Shown: positions 12,052-23,788, numbered from the stretch's first letter. The stretch is DNA of 64,000 nt from Bedellia somnulentella (GCA_963576735.1 OY755197.1:1624501-1688500), one strand, 5' to 3'. Notes: a model not told the origin generated them from the letters alone. Made by a program: numbers and translations.

Positions 12052-12290
12052 CATACATATACTCACGGCTATATTTCCCTAGAAGGGGTAGCCAGAGCTA
12101 AAGAATTATAAATTCCTCAGCCACTTTTGGAAGTTGAGTGGGGAAAATAGGGTAAAAATAAAGGTTTTTAGTGATGGGTCTCCAACCGCATCGCCTAAAA
12201 ATCCAATAAAAAGCCCCAATACCCTTAGTCGCCCTTACGACACCCTTGGGTAGAAAGGGTTAGCGACATTTTAAGCCGGCACTACACAGC
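12052..12290 (-). mobile_element. SINE A
   Basis: Reverse copy; the inverted-repeat element 11445-12051 is inserted in its (CATA)n tail. Confidence 0.7.
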
Positions 12291-12728
12291 TATTAATTAC
12301 CTTATATATTTTCACTTATTTGCCTGTCATAAGATTTTTGGCTAAATATGAAAAACTAGCCGCAGTATGAATGACAAAAAGTATCATAAATGTTTTTGTG
12401 TTGGGCCTAAAATGGAGTGTAATTTATGTACTATGAATAGTTACTTAGCAATTTAAGAGATGTTCCAAACGGCAAAATGTATCACAAAATACATACTTGA
12501 ATAAGTCTGATTACATTGTATGTAATAAACATATCTTTTCCATCACAATACACTTAGAAACTGAGTAATTTGGCTGAATTCTAAATTATATGAAACATGT
12601 ATGAAAAAGGTATTCACTCACGTACAAATTTAGACGAAGTGTATACTCGTATTTAGGGTTCTACGGTTAATTAAACTACATATCAGAGGACTCCAACGTA
12701 TTATTAACTCGAATTATTAGGATTTTCT

Positions 12729-12980
12729 GCCGTGTAGTGTCGGCTTAGAATAGCACTACCCCGTTTCTACCGGTGGGTGTACGTAAGAGGCGACTAACGG
12801 TATTGGGGCTTTTAAGGGATTTTTGGGCGATGCGGTTGGAGACCCATCACCAACAACTTTTACTTTACCATCTTTTCCCCACTCAACTTTCCAAAAGTGG
12901 CTGAGAAATTTTTAATTCCTTAGCCCTGGCTAACCCTTCTGGGGATTTATAGCCGTGAGTATATGTATGTATGTATGTAT
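12729..12980 (+). mobile_element. SINE A
   Basis: Full length; direct repeat TATTAGGATTT on both sides. Confidence 0.8.
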
Positions 12981-12995
12981 TAGGATTTATTTAAA

Positions 12996-13281
12996 TACAT
13001 AAACATAAACGTGACTTTGTCACCTGATGTTTAAAGTACCCACGTTTTGCATGGACAGTGTACTCGCGTGATAGTTTTGTACGAATACACTGTCACATGA
13101 CTAAGTACAACTCAGCCATGTGGGTTTTCTCGATGTTTTCCCTCACCGTTAACAACCATGATAAATTAACTACATATAATGTCTTTAGAAAAGACAAATT
13201 GGTGTAGGCCCGATCCAGGATTTGAACACTAGTCGTTTGCACGATAACCGGTGTTCTAACCATTGAGCTATCACGTCGTCA
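12996..13281 (-). mobile_element. SINE B, internally deleted
   Basis: Head at 13240-13281; target repeat TTAAATACATA on both sides. Confidence 0.7.
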
Positions 13282-13289
13282 TTACTTAA

Positions 13290-13516
13290 ATACATATACT
13301 CACGGCTATAAATCCCTAGAAGGTGTAGCCAGAGCTAAGGAATTAGAAATTCCTCAGCCACTTTTGGAAAAGATAGTAAAATAAAAGTTATTGGTGATGG
13401 GACTCCAGCTGCATCACCCAAAATCCCTTAAAAGCCTCCGCTACCGTAAGTCGCCTCTTACGTAGTAACGGAGAGTTCTGTAGTGTAAATGGAGTAGTGC
13501 TATTCTAAACCAACTA
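13290..13516 (-). mobile_element. SINE A
   Basis: Reverse copy with a small deletion near GGAAAAGATAG; head partly degraded. Confidence 0.65.
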
Positions 13517-13750
13517 CATACGTATCCCTACGTCTATAAGTTCCAAATAGGGGGAGCTAGAGGTTTAGAATGAGAATTTCTCCAGCTACTTTTAGAAGTT
13601 AAGTGGAGAAAAGATTTGAAAAGAAGGGTGCTTGAGTTTCCATCTCTAGCCACATCGACGAACATTCTTTTAAAAAATCCCGTACCATTAGTCGCCTTGT
13701 ACGACACCAACTGGCAGGTTAGTGCTATTTTAATTTGACTCTTTACAGTT
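13517..13750 (-). mobile_element. SINE A, old copy
   Basis: Strongly diverged reverse copy (CTCCAGCTACTTTTAGAAG, CATCTCTAGCCACATCG). Confidence 0.4.
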
Positions 13751-13751
13751 T

Positions 13752-14011
13752 GCTGTGTAGTGTCGGCTTTGCTGTGTAGTGTCGGCTTAGAATAGCACTA
13801 CCCCATTCCTTCCGGTGGGTGTACGTAAGAAGCGACTAACGGTATTGGGGGCTTTTAAGGGATTTTCGGGTGATGGGGTTGGAGACCCATCACCAACAAC
13901 CTTTATTTTACCATCTTTTCCCCACACAACTTTCCAAAAGTGGCTGAGGAATTTCTAATTCCTTAGCTCTGGCTACCCCTTCTAGGGATTTATAGCCGTA
14001 AATATATGTAT
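13752..14011 (+). mobile_element. SINE A with duplicated 5' end
   Basis: The first 18 bp (GCTGTGTAGTGTCGGCTT) occur twice in tandem before the body. Confidence 0.75.
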
Positions 14012-14329
14012 GTCTTTACAGTTAATTATTTGGAAATTCTTGTTGAATAGACTTATCCGACTCTTATAGTTTAACTAGGTTTTGTAGGAGGTACCGTATG
14101 AATTCTCCTTCTGGAATTTGATAGCGAAGAGAATAAAGTAAAAAAATATCAACGCAGATCATTGCTAGAAATTCTTGAATGTCTTCGGAAATTAAATAAG
14201 TAGAGATAGCTTGAATACCTGAATAATTATTTATAGACAAAGATAAAATACAAACTGAAACTTATCGTTGATTTCAGGAAGTTTAATAGAAGTATAACTT
14301 CTGAACATCACCAGTGTCAGAGTGTCAGA

Positions 14330-14735
14330 GTCAATGTGATTGCTTGGAGAGTATATTGGGGTGATAGGGGCCTATCGCCGTTTTGTACGAATACACTAAT
14401 AAAAATATAATAAAAGACACGCACATTATTCTCATTGGGGTAGGCAGAGACTGTCGATCGCCACTTACCAAGATCTTGTTAAATCTCTACTGATTCACTT
14501 ACATTCTTCGCATACGTGCTCTTTTACATACATACATACATCTTTTCACCGTACATATATACATAATAATGACGCCAATATTGCCTTTAATTGCAAAAAC
14601 TACCTATAAATGAACCTTATATACCATGAAAGAAGAAAAGACAACATTGGTGTAGGCACGACCATCATTTGAATTCATGTCTCCTGCATGAGAAACGGTA
14701 ATATTTCCACTAAGCTATCAAGATATCTCAAAGAT
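14330..14735 (-). mobile_element. SINE B remnants
   Basis: 14330-14398 (GTGATAGGGGCCTATCGCCG) and 14635-14735 (AGACAACATTGGTGTAGGC, tRNA-like head) are parts of degraded copies; a LINE C fragment lies between. Confidence 0.4.
14405..14535 (-). mobile_element. LINE C 3' fragment
   Basis: Reverse fragment: ATTGGGGTAGGCAGAGACTG, TCGATCGCCACTTACCAAG; degenerate further on. Confidence 0.5.
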
Positions 14736-14966
14736 TTTGTAAAGGTTTTGTAAAGTTATTCCCGGGTCCAACATAAGATTTAAATGAGGAGAAACACATT
14801 TTAATATCATTTGCTAGGTATTCGTTATTTCTTAGTCTTGGGTGTTATTTATATTTATTATACAAAATTAAATATATCATTGAGTTAGTATCCCATAATA
14901 TAAGTCTTACTTAGTTTGGGGCTAACTTGATCTGTATATAATATGTCCGTGTATATTTATTTATTA

Positions 14967-15773
14967 CTAGTGGATCGTCCCAGCTTCGCACGGGTAGCGT
15001 TGTTTTTTTAAATATCTGAGGTTTCTTTCTTCAGTCACTGCTCAAGCATTGTGAAATTCAGCGCAATGTTTTCAATTTATTAAATTTATGGCACTCCCTA
15101 AACAGTGTAGTTTGGTGATTTTGAATGCGCTTTAATGAACGGTTCAGTTTTTCCGTTTAATAGCAAATTTTGGAATAAAACGCTATGAAGTATTTATAAC
15201 AATCTAAAAAATAAATCATTACGTGTTGTAGGATACAACTACTGGCGCCATCTAGTATTTTATAAGTAAATTAGTAACGATTCGGTTTTGGTCACGGGCG
15301 CGATGGCTTATTTTATGTATAATTTCGGCGTTTCTCTACCGATTTCTATGATTCTTTTTTTATTGAATAGTTAATAATGTTACCTTATTTAAATTAGGAT
15401 GAGTGAGAGGTTTACAAACGTAAGAGAAAACAAATACAATCAGAATTTTCCGAACTGCTAAGCTATCAGGAATTACACGTGTTATTGTGAGTCAACCGTA
15501 AACGATAGACATAAACTGGTGAAGATTTTTGTTTAGATAATTTTATGAAAAATATTTCCGTGATACATGATTTCTATGTAAGTTTAACCATTAAGGCTGC
15601 ACACGCGACGGAAGCTTAAAAAATGGAGTAACTTCTCCCGTTTTCCCAAAATTCCCCTTTACTACTCTGCTGGAAAGTATACAAAAACCTGCCTAGGAGT
15701 ATGGAGAATAATTGTACCAAGTTTTGTTAAAATCCGTCGAGTAGTTTTTGTTTCCATAAGGAACATACAAACC

Positions 15774-15807
<34 letters not shown>

Positions 15808-15926
15808 AATTTTACTGATTGCATTTTTGGCATCAGTATCGATCCCTAAATACCACCTGATAGTTATTTTGAAAATATATTTCATGTACAGAATTGACCT
15901 CTCTACAGATTTATTATAAGTATAGA
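14967..15926 (-). mobile_element. Non-autonomous Helitron-like element H1, copy 2
   Basis: Almost the same sequence as 150-1114, same termini (TCTATACTT... and ...CTAG) and the same (GACA)n microsatellite near 15773-15804. Confidence 0.75.
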
Positions 15927-16120
15927 ATAGATTTATATCACGTAATAAATGCAATAATCGGCTAGTTCATGAAACCCAAACATTCAATCACATCGCTCTT
16001 CCGTTTGTTATACAATTAACAATTACTGAACGTCCAACCATTTGCCTGAACGTTTGGTTAGACCATTCATTACGACTGATGAAGTCAGTAGAGGGATTTG
16101 AATAAAGTTAGGGTGACTAA

Positions 16121-16304
16121 CGACCGATTTCTAAATTGAGTATTCCATAATTTAATGTTTTTTGACATGAATTCCTCATTCATGAGTATTCCAGCTGGTA
16201 ACAACTTAATTATCGTTCTGTCGCATTGAAATCTTAACAACTGAATGAGACAAAACGATACTTAAGTCGTTCTCACCTTGAATACTCAATTCAGAAATCG
16301 GGCG
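16121..16304 (-). mobile_element. Foldback MITE E (CGCCCGATT ends), with extra internal segment
   Basis: Ends CGACCGATTT and AAATCGGGCG, TAA on both sides; about 45 bp longer than the other copies. Confidence 0.75.
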
Positions 16305-16309
16305 TAAGA

Positions 16310-17426
16310 GTGACAACAGAAAAATATGACGGCTGTGGTTTATTGTATTGAAATTTTATTCGTTGACTTGAACACGAACTGTATATTTTTGATTAAGTAA
16401 ATTTAATAAACAACTCACGACAATATTTTCAATTGGAATAGGCCAAGACTATCGATCGCCACTTTGTACGATCCTGGATTCCTGGCAAACCTCTCTAGCT
16501 TCGTTCACATCCATTAATCTTTCCACACCTGCTCTTTTGACGCCGGCCTTTTTGAACACACTATCTATCAGCAATATAGAAACAACGTTCAAAATTGAAA
16601 AAAAAACATTAATTGAATGTAAAAAGCTTATTCGATTTTATGATAATCTGACAATTTATTTACTTGAAAACGCTTTGCTACGCTCAGCTCTGGGTGCGAA
16701 TTAATGCGTACAACTCTAATCTAAGTTTTTTTTTCTTATGCATATAATGCATATGTGAATGATCTAAAATAAAGTCAAGAGAACATGTCAAATTTTTTCA
16801 ACAGTAAAATTATATCGAAAGTAGAATAAAATCATAGTAAATCTAATTACTGTCTGACAAATCTTTCGCTAAATGGTTAAACGTTGCATGCAGCAAATGC
16901 CTGGCTAAAATTGGCTATTTTATTTAGAGTAAGTAATCTATATGAATGAACTAGGCATTCAATAAATTGCTTGATCTAATCCAGTTGACTGCGACATATC
17001 CATCAACATGTCCTGCCATCTATTACATTTAAGCCCGCGTTATTATAAGTAATTCTTTCAACATTGTTCGTTGCTCCTAGAACAAAACAATGTAACGTCA
17101 ATTTTTATTTAGTTCAGAGCTGCGCAACTAGATGGCAGTGTTATAAAACCAAATTCGTCTAGAAATATTGGGTATGGATAGTTTGTCTATATATTTATTT
17201 GATATTGTATGCCTCCGTAGCTTTTGTGAGAAATAAGATACTGAGAGAATGTGTATAAAATCTGTCCGTATCTCACTTCTCATGTGACATATGCGCTCTC
17301 TTCTACTTAATATCGTGGATTGTGGATCCATACGTTACACACCGAAAGCTTACCTTTACTGGAACAATAGACATTGGCCGAAATCTGTATTTATCATTAC
17401 ATGTATATTTAAGCTGTACTTATCGT
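16310..17426. other. Mostly unique intron-like sequence
   Basis: Except for the LINE C fragment 16415-16565, no repeat family or coding exon is recognised. Confidence 0.35.
16415..16565 (-). mobile_element. LINE C 3' fragment
   Basis: Reverse fragment with TATCGATCGCCACTTTGTAC, CTCTCTAGCTTCGTTCACAT and GCTCTTTTGACGCCGGCC. Confidence 0.6.
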
Positions 17427-17640
17427 TGACGGCACTGTGTAACGTCGGCTTATAATAACACTATCCCATTTCTTCAACGAGTGGTGACTACAGGTACGAG
17501 GTTGTGTTGTGGCTGGAGAACCATCATGGAGAATAATACTTATTTTTTTACTATCTTCTCCCCAAACTACTTCCGGAAGTGGCTTAGGGAATTCGAATTT
17601 TGAAACATTGGTTACCCCTTTTAGGGATTTACATGTATAT
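17427..17640 (+). mobile_element. SINE A, diverged
   Basis: ACGTCGGCTTATAATAACAC head, CTTCCGGAAGTGGCTTAGG and GGTTACCCCTTTTAGGGATT near the end. Confidence 0.5.
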
Positions 17641-17765
17641 TGTGGGCTTCTAAAAGTACCAACCCATTTCTTCTCGCAGTTGTCACACGAGGCCAAGAAT
17701 TATTGGCTTTTCAAATGAATATTGGGCGATATTGATTACCTTATATTGATTAACTTATTCTTATT

Positions 17766-18016
17766 GCTGTGTAGTGCCGGCTTAGAATAGCACTACCCCA
17801 TTTCTTCCGGTGGGTGTACGTAAGAGGCGACTAACGGTATGGGGCTATTAAGGGATTTTTGGGCGATGCGGTTGGAGACCCATCACCAACAACCTTTATT
17901 TTTACTATCTTTTCCCCACTGAAATTTCCAAAAGTGGCTGAGGAATTTCTAATTCCTTAGCTCTGGCTACCCCTTCTAGGAATTTATAGCCGTGAGTATG
18001 ATAGGTATGTATGTAT
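17766..18016 (+). mobile_element. SINE A
   Basis: Full length; direct repeat TATTGATTA. Confidence 0.75.
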
Positions 18017-18140
18017 TGATTACCTTGAGACCTATTTTATTTGACAATCTTTTCCCCATTCTACTTCTAAAAACAGCTGAGGAATTTCTTATTCTGAAAC
18101 TCTGGCGATCTTCTTTGAGATTTAATGCTGTATTAGTGTG
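18017..18140 (+). mobile_element. SINE A 3' fragment, old
   Basis: ACAATCTTTTCCCCATTCTA, CAGCTGAGGAATTTCTTATT; no tail. Confidence 0.4.
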
Positions 18141-18290
18141 ACCTATGTCCCCAAGGGGTAGCAGAAATATAAATACTTCTGAACATCACGTGACATTGAT
18201 GTCACTTGTGTTTAAAGTACCTACCCAAGTTTCACTTTGACAGTGTAATCACGTGATGCGGAACAGGCCCATCGCTTATATTTTTGAAAA
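18133..18290 (-). mobile_element. SINE B, diverged tail
   Basis: CCCCAAGGGGTAGCAGAAAT to CAGGCCCATCGCTTAT. Confidence 0.5.
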
Positions 18291-18321
18291 AACATTGGTA
18301 AAACCCCACTCTTAAATATAA

Positions 18322-18559
18322 ACATATACTCACGGCTATAAATCCCGAGAAGGGGTACTCAGAGCTTTAGAATAAGAAATTTCTCAGCCACTTTCGAAAG
18401 ATGAGGCGGGAAAAGATAGAAATATAAAGGTTACTGGTGATGAGTCTCCAATCGCATCGCCCAAAAATCCTTTGAGAAGCCCAAATACCCTTAGTCGCCT
18501 CTTACTATCATTCATGAAAAGAAATGGGGTGGTGCTATTCTAAACCGACACTACACAGC
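18322..18559 (-). mobile_element. SINE A
   Basis: Reverse copy, moderately diverged, ending ACACTACACAGC. Confidence 0.65.
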
Positions 18560-18886
18560 AGGCTCTATTCTATGAGAAAGGGTATTGTTATCATAAACCA
18601 ACATCCATAAACAACTTCTCTTTAATCCAATCACTCGGTCGATGAAATTTAATTAATTAATTTGGCTAACGTGCCAGATTCATTGGTTGTCAACCGAGTA
18701 ATTATAACCAGTATTAAATGAACTCTTTTATAAAGATGTTTATGACTGACGTGAGCTCTTGCTTAAGTGGACATACTCTTTTTGTTGTTTTACTAAACAA
18801 ATAGTACAAAAAGATAGATGTTCGTAAGTTTGTATAAAGATATTGTGCATAAGTAGACGGATATACTTACATCTATCAATCCCAAA

Positions 18887-18972
18887 TTTCCAAAAGTGGC
18901 TGAGGAATTTCTAATTCCTTAGCTCTGGCTACCCTCCCTGGGATTTATAGCCGTGAGTATATGTATGTATGT
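18887..18972 (+). mobile_element. SINE A, 5'-truncated with clear target duplication
   Basis: Only the last 85 bp plus tail; perfect 13-bp flanking repeat TATCAATCCCAAA. Truncation plus duplication plus tail shows target-primed insertion. Confidence 0.8.
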
Positions 18973-19049
18973 ATCAATCCCAAAAATGATTAGCTAGACC
19001 TTTAGAATCAGTCACTCCTGAGGCACTTTCTGAACATACATACTAACCA

Positions 19050-19188
19050 TTACAACCAAGAACCTTTATTTCACCATCTATTCCCCACGCACCTTCCAAA
19101 AGTGGCTGAGGAATTTCTAATTCCTTAGCTCTGGCTACCCCTTTTAGGGATTTATAGCCGTGAGTATATGTATGTATGTATGTATGTT
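19050..19188 (+). mobile_element. SINE A, 5'-truncated
   Basis: Begins at ACCTTTATTTCACC and runs to the TATG tail. Confidence 0.7.
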
Positions 19189-19321
19189 ATAGAAGAACAA
19201 ACAAATAAATTTCAAAAGAAAATTCTTTTTTTTTACAAACAGTCTAAGCTTTGTCTAGAGCAATCGTTGCAGGGATATAACTTGAACCAGAAAATAAATA
19301 AATTGTTAGTAGTTAGTTGTA

Positions 19322-19510
19322 GGCCTGGTTAGAATAGCACTACCCCATTTCTCCTCTTCGGGCTTAAGAAGTCCTTTTGAGTGGCTATTAGGTGAGCTAT
19401 TACGAATGATACTTAATTTTTACTATCTTCTCTCAAAAGTGGCTGAGAAATTATTAATGCCGTTGCTCTGGGTACCTTTATTTGGGATTCATAGTCGTGT
19501 GTGTATGCTT
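19322..19510 (+). mobile_element. SINE A, diverged
   Basis: GGTTAGAATAGCACTACCCC head, GTGGCTGAGAAATTATTAAT, weak tail. Confidence 0.45.
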
Positions 19511-20084
19511 ATTAAATATATTCGTGTTTAACTTTTATCCGTACATTTAAAATATAATTTTTAAATAAGCTTAAAGAAGAGCATCCCTTGAATGTTGCTT
19601 CATTTAGGTTTTGAGGTTGTAAGAATAGAGAATTAATACACTACTGAAACTTGATAGAAATTTGTAAGGGTTCTGTGAACTGCAAGATTTAACATTTAAT
19701 TACATATTTTTCCCTAAAAATAGACTACCTATGCAGTGACTTTAGGGGGTACACAGAGATAAAGAAATCGGATGCAGGAATCGAATCCATATCTTTTAGC
19801 TTTTCAGACGCTGATTTCCCTTCTTAACTACATTTGTGATATAAGTACTTTAATGCTATCAGTGTTGTTATAAAAATCTCAGATTATAATTAGATTAAAA
19901 TAGGCTGATAATTGTAGGAGACACCTAAAATATATATTCCAGTGTAGGAGTAGGTAGATATTACAAAATTACGTAAATGCCGTGAAGTCTGCCAGAAGTT
20001 CACGAAATACTATGTTGGTGTGCGTGTGGCAAAGATTAGGTGAGTTATTGACGCGGGCGTAGATGAGACAATATGATAGAATAG

Positions 20085-20470
20085 AAAACTCTTTATTGCG
20101 CACGAAAATTAAAACATTATACAGAAATAAAAATGTTGGTTAGATTAGAAGAATGATCTTTTCACTTAAAGCGATCTCTTTCAGAGAACCGATGCGAGCA
20201 GACACAGAGAAAAAACAAAAGCTATTATATGCTTTTTGAATACATACGATACAAAGCTTATTACATACGTTTTCTATAAACCTAAAGTCGAATCCCAGTT
20301 GACCACTAGAAATAAAAACAATATCGGGAAAGATGGGACAAATATGCTCAAAAGAAGAAAAAAACTGTATAAAAGAAGTTTCTCGCTGCTTTATCTCATT
20401 TTATTTACGAACACCTTTCAGAACGAAGCAGATTCATTTTAACTGTTTGTAATAATTTAATGTTAAACAA
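20085..20470 (-). mobile_element. Probable LINE 3' UTR fragment
   Basis: The AACTCTTTATTGCGCACG start resembles reversed LINE 3' ends (compare AATCTTTATTCAGTCCC at 24577 and TTTCTTTATTTGAT at 31356). No coding frame can be assigned. Confidence 0.35.
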
Positions 20471-20506
20471 TCTATCTAAATCTAAATAATAAGTATCTTT
20501 GTTCAA

Positions 20507-20551
20507 TGATGTAGGTGCCTCAAAGTTATAAACTTTGAGGCACCTACATCA
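20507..20551. repeat. Perfect palindrome, 21-bp arms
   Basis: TGATGTAGGTGCCTCAAAGT/T, 3-bp loop, exact complement. Confidence 0.9.
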
Positions 20552-20599
20552 CTTTTGTTTGTCAGGGATCTCCGCCCAAACCATAGAACCGATCAGGGC

Positions 20600-20760
20600 C
20601 ACATTTTGCACAATGGTGACCCACACTCAAATTTCGGAGACAATAAAATTCCTATCAGCAAAAACATTTATTTTAAAAGCTTTTCCCCACGTAACTTCCA
20701 AAAGATGGATAAAGAATTTTATGATTCCGAAGCTTTCCACTTTTAGGGATTTATTGGACT
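20600..20760 (+). mobile_element. SINE A, old fragment
   Basis: CTTTTCCCCACGTAACTTCC and TTTAGGGATTTATTGG are recognisable in a degraded copy. Confidence 0.35.
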
Positions 20761-20913
20761 TACCACGGAGGAATAATCATCATCCCATATTAGTCTATGG
20801 GAGCTCTAGCGAGTACTCGATAGTCACTCGCCACTCCGCTTCGATTTGGCATCGCAAAACATTCATGCCCACTTAGTAATAAAATCTAACATATGTGACA
20901 AAGTCAACATAGA

Positions 20914-20946
20914 CAATAAGCAATATAAATGTTATATTGCTTATTG
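20914..20946. repeat. Perfect palindrome, 15-bp arms
   Basis: CAATAAGCAATATAA, ATG loop, exact complement. Confidence 0.9.
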
Positions 20947-21079
20947 CCATATTAACTAGGCTTTGCAGCATCTTCACAAAGAAAATCTAACAAACTGTTA
21001 TAAGAAATTAATGTGCAGCTGCAGTTTAGTCAGTTATCAAGAACTTTAAAGAAAATATTGCATCTACGTTTCCAAAATA

Positions 21080-21532
21080 ATCTTTGCCCATTGTACACGC
21101 GCCGCCGATGCGTATGTGTGCGTGGCGCCAATCGCCATAACCAACGGATTCTAACCTAAATCCAAAATTCGAGCTTTCCGCGGGCGAGCGGTAGCGCGCG
21201 CTCTCTTTACAAAAATAAAACAAAACGCTCCTGGCTGAATAAAAACGAATTCTTATTTTTCTGAAAAAGAAAAAAAGGGAGCCATTTTGTTTTCTTACTA
21301 TTTCTTTTTTGTGCAGTTTTGTGATTCGGTTTTCATTTATTGTGAGTGCGTAATCGCTTTTATTTATGGAAATGTTTAAAAATACTGTGGCAGCGACGAT
21401 TTTGGAACAAACTGGGCTAGGACTGTTGAAACGGTGACACTGACGTTTCGTTTACGGTCAAAAACATGGAATTGGCCTGAATAACTTTTTTTATTTACGC
21501 TAGTGATGTGATAGTGTTATTTTATCGATAAG
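21080..21532 (+). promoter_or_regulatory. CpG-rich putative promoter and 5' UTR
   Basis: This stretch is rich in CG dinucleotides (about 21095-21215 contains GCGCCGCC and CGCGGGCGAGCGG words) in an otherwise AT-rich, CpG-poor window, and it is free of the repeat families. A GCAGTT word near 21313 resembles an arthropod initiator. Downstream follows a T-rich leader up to the ATG at 21533. The exact start site is a guess. Confidence 0.35.
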
Positions 21533-21547
21533 ATGTTAACTGATACG
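21533..21547 (+). CDS. Candidate first coding exon of the Cav1 calcium-channel gene
   Basis: ATG at 21533 opens five codons (MLTDT) and is followed directly by a consensus donor, GTAAGT, at 21548. An in-frame TAG at 21512 makes this the first possible start. The donor is phase 0, and the first clear channel exon (45523) also reads in phase 0 from its first base, so the two could be spliced directly. Upstream lies a CpG-rich block that looks like an insect promoter and 5' UTR. No other gene in the window could use this exon. The link across 24 kb is inference; a different gene or further 5' exons are possible. Confidence 0.4.
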
Positions 21548-21640
21548 GTAAGTAGCGGCTTTATCACATTTTGGGTTATTTATTGTTTTTGTCTGTGTGA
21601 AACTGAAAACATACTTAATAAATAAACATTTATTTTTTAA

Positions 21641-21886
21641 GCTGTGTAGTGTCGGCTTAGAATAGCACTACCTAATTTCTTCCGGTGGGTGTACGTAAGA
21701 GGCGACTAACAGTATTGGGACTTTGAAGGGATTTTTGGGCGATGTGATTTGAGACCCATCACCAACAGCCTTGTTTTCACCATCTTTTCCCCACGCAACT
21801 TCAAAAAGTGGCTAAGGAATTTCAAATTCCCTATCTCTGGCTACCCCTTTAAGGTATTTATAGCCGTGAGTATGTATGTATGTATT
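21641..21886 (+). mobile_element. SINE A in the candidate first intron
   Basis: Full length, 93 bp after the donor at 21548. Confidence 0.7.
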
Positions 21887-22189
21887 CAAGAAAAATAACT
21901 ATTTAGACCTGCCTTTGTGGGATTTATGTTCAAGGGTTGGGTAGTTGAACACGAACGTTACCTGTTTAGTATATTTTAATGTCACGTGAGATTTAGTAAT
22001 CAAAAATAAAAGCCAAGCCTTTGTGAGTTATAATTATAAACCTTAATTGATAATACCTACCAAACCCAATTTTCATACTCACTATAAATAATCTGGGTAT
22101 TGAAGTTTAACGTAGGTACTAAATAATAATTGTATTAATTAAATACTACTAATACTATTAATTAATAAATTTAATACATTATTATGTTT

Positions 22190-22263
22190 GCTGTGTAGTG
22201 TCGGCTTAGAATAGCATTACTCCATTTCTTCCGGTGGGTGTACTTAAGAGGCGACTAACAGTA
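22190..22263 (+). mobile_element. SINE A, 5' part
   Basis: Interrupted by SINE B at the 12-bp target CGACTAACAGTA; continues at 22645. Confidence 0.75.
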
Positions 22264-22644
22264 ACATAACATAAACATAAACGTTCACGCCATTTTATCC
22301 CCGAAGGGGTTGGCAGAGGTACCAATACTCCTGAACTCACATGGCAAGCGCCATCTAGTTTCCAGAGAAGGTACCCACGTTTTGCTTAGACAGTGTACTC
22401 ACGTGAGAGGGGGCAGGCCTATCGCCGTTTTGTACGAATACACTGTCACATGACTAAGTACAACTCAGCCATGTGGGTTTCCTCACGATGTTTTCCCTCA
22501 CCGTTAGCAACCATGATAAATTAACCACACATATGTCTTTAGAAAAGACAAATTGGTATAGGCCCATCCCAGGATTGGAACTCACGCCCTTCTGTTTTTC
22601 GGGCGGGTGTTCTACCCACTGGACTATCATGTCGCTACACACTA
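22264..22644 (-). mobile_element. SINE B inserted in SINE A
   Basis: Full length, reverse; duplication CGACTAACAGTA of the host SINE A. Confidence 0.85.
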
Positions 22645-22838
22645 CGACTAACAGTATAGGGACTATTAAGGGATTTTTGGGCGATGCGGTTGGAGACCCA
22701 TCACCAACAACCTTTATTTTACCACCTTTTCCCCACTCCACTTTCCAAAAGTGGCTGAGGAATTTATAATTACTTAGCTCTGGCTACCCCATCTAGGGAT
22801 TTATAGCCGTGAGCATTTGTATGTATGTATGTATGTTT
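22645..22838 (+). mobile_element. SINE A, 3' part
   Basis: Continuation of the copy begun at 22190; starts with the duplicated CGACTAACAGTA, ends in TATG repeats. Confidence 0.75.
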
Positions 22839-23051
22839 AAACTAACGTTGAATGAGCCGTTAACGTAGGTATATAACGTGAAAGTGTTTAGTTTTATCTA
22901 CATACATACAGCAGAGACTATCGATCGCCACTTTGTTATGTGTTAACTATCTGTTTAGAATAGCTCTGTCTGATCAATCGTTTACCACGAAAGTCATACA
23001 GGCCAACTTAAAGTACAAGGAGTTTTAATTAAACGATCTAACGAACCCTTC

Positions 23052-23269
23052 GGGCCAGTTTTTTGATCCGTGGTTAACTCAACAATTTGTTAAATATCGT
23101 AACTATTAGTTAGATATCAGCAAAATGCATTTTTTGACCCGTGGTTAGAGTAACTAATGGTCAAATATCGAACCAAAATGGATTTACGATTTGACTACTG
23201 GTTAGACATTTAACTATAGTCAATGTAACAAATGGTTATATTTTTAACTCCGGATCAAAATACTGGCCC
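23052..23269. mobile_element. Small inverted-repeat element (GGGCCAGT ends)
   Basis: Left GGGCCAGTTTTTTGATCCG pairs with right CGGATCAAAATACTGGCCC; the interior is made of repeated GTTAAATAT/ACTATNGTTA words. Confidence 0.6.
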
Positions 23270-23282
23270 TATAATAATAATA

Positions 23283-23412
23283 AAAAAAACATGTATGAAA
23301 AGATTGATGGATGTGAACGAAGCTAGAGATTTGCCAGGATCGTATAAAGTGGCGATCGATAGTCTCTGCCTACCCCAATGGGAACTAACGGCGTGAGGAT
23401 ATGTATGTTTGT
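23283..23412 (+). mobile_element. LINE C 3' fragment
   Basis: Forward fragment encoding the KRLMDVNEARD... end, then TCTCTGCCTACCCCAATGGG, GGCGTGAGGATATGTATG tail. Confidence 0.65.
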
Positions 23413-23552
23413 AATTTACTAGTAGTAGTACAAATCTAGTTCAGCTTACGATAAACAAGTCAGGTATAATTAACTTTGATTTACTGCAACATCGAGTCGC
23501 CTCGTTAATCGGTTTGTTTCGTTTGTTCTACTCTGAAACATGTACTAACTGT

Positions 23553-23681
23553 AGAGCAAGCACGAGCGCTATTTTATCTAGCGGATAAAGTAGCCATCTC
23601 TTACGCACTTATTTAGTATCGTATACTGCCATCACATTCTAACCGTTATCGTGTCGATAAAATAGCGCTCGTGCTTGTCCT
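23553..23681 (-). mobile_element. MITE F
   Basis: AGCAAGCACGAGCGCTATTT to AGCGCTCGTGCTTGTCC, reverse. Confidence 0.7.
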
Positions 23682-23788
23682 TCATAATTCTGGACTGTGT
23701 TTTGAGCTGGGTTTTTATATTTGTTTCTACTAAGAAGGAGACAGAGAGTGTTTTAGGGATTGGTTTACATTGTAATACCAATCCAATT

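Noticed and set aside
20535..20876. 113-codon plus-strand frame
   Set aside because: It runs through a hairpin and an old SINE A fragment; no conserved motif and no coding-like composition.
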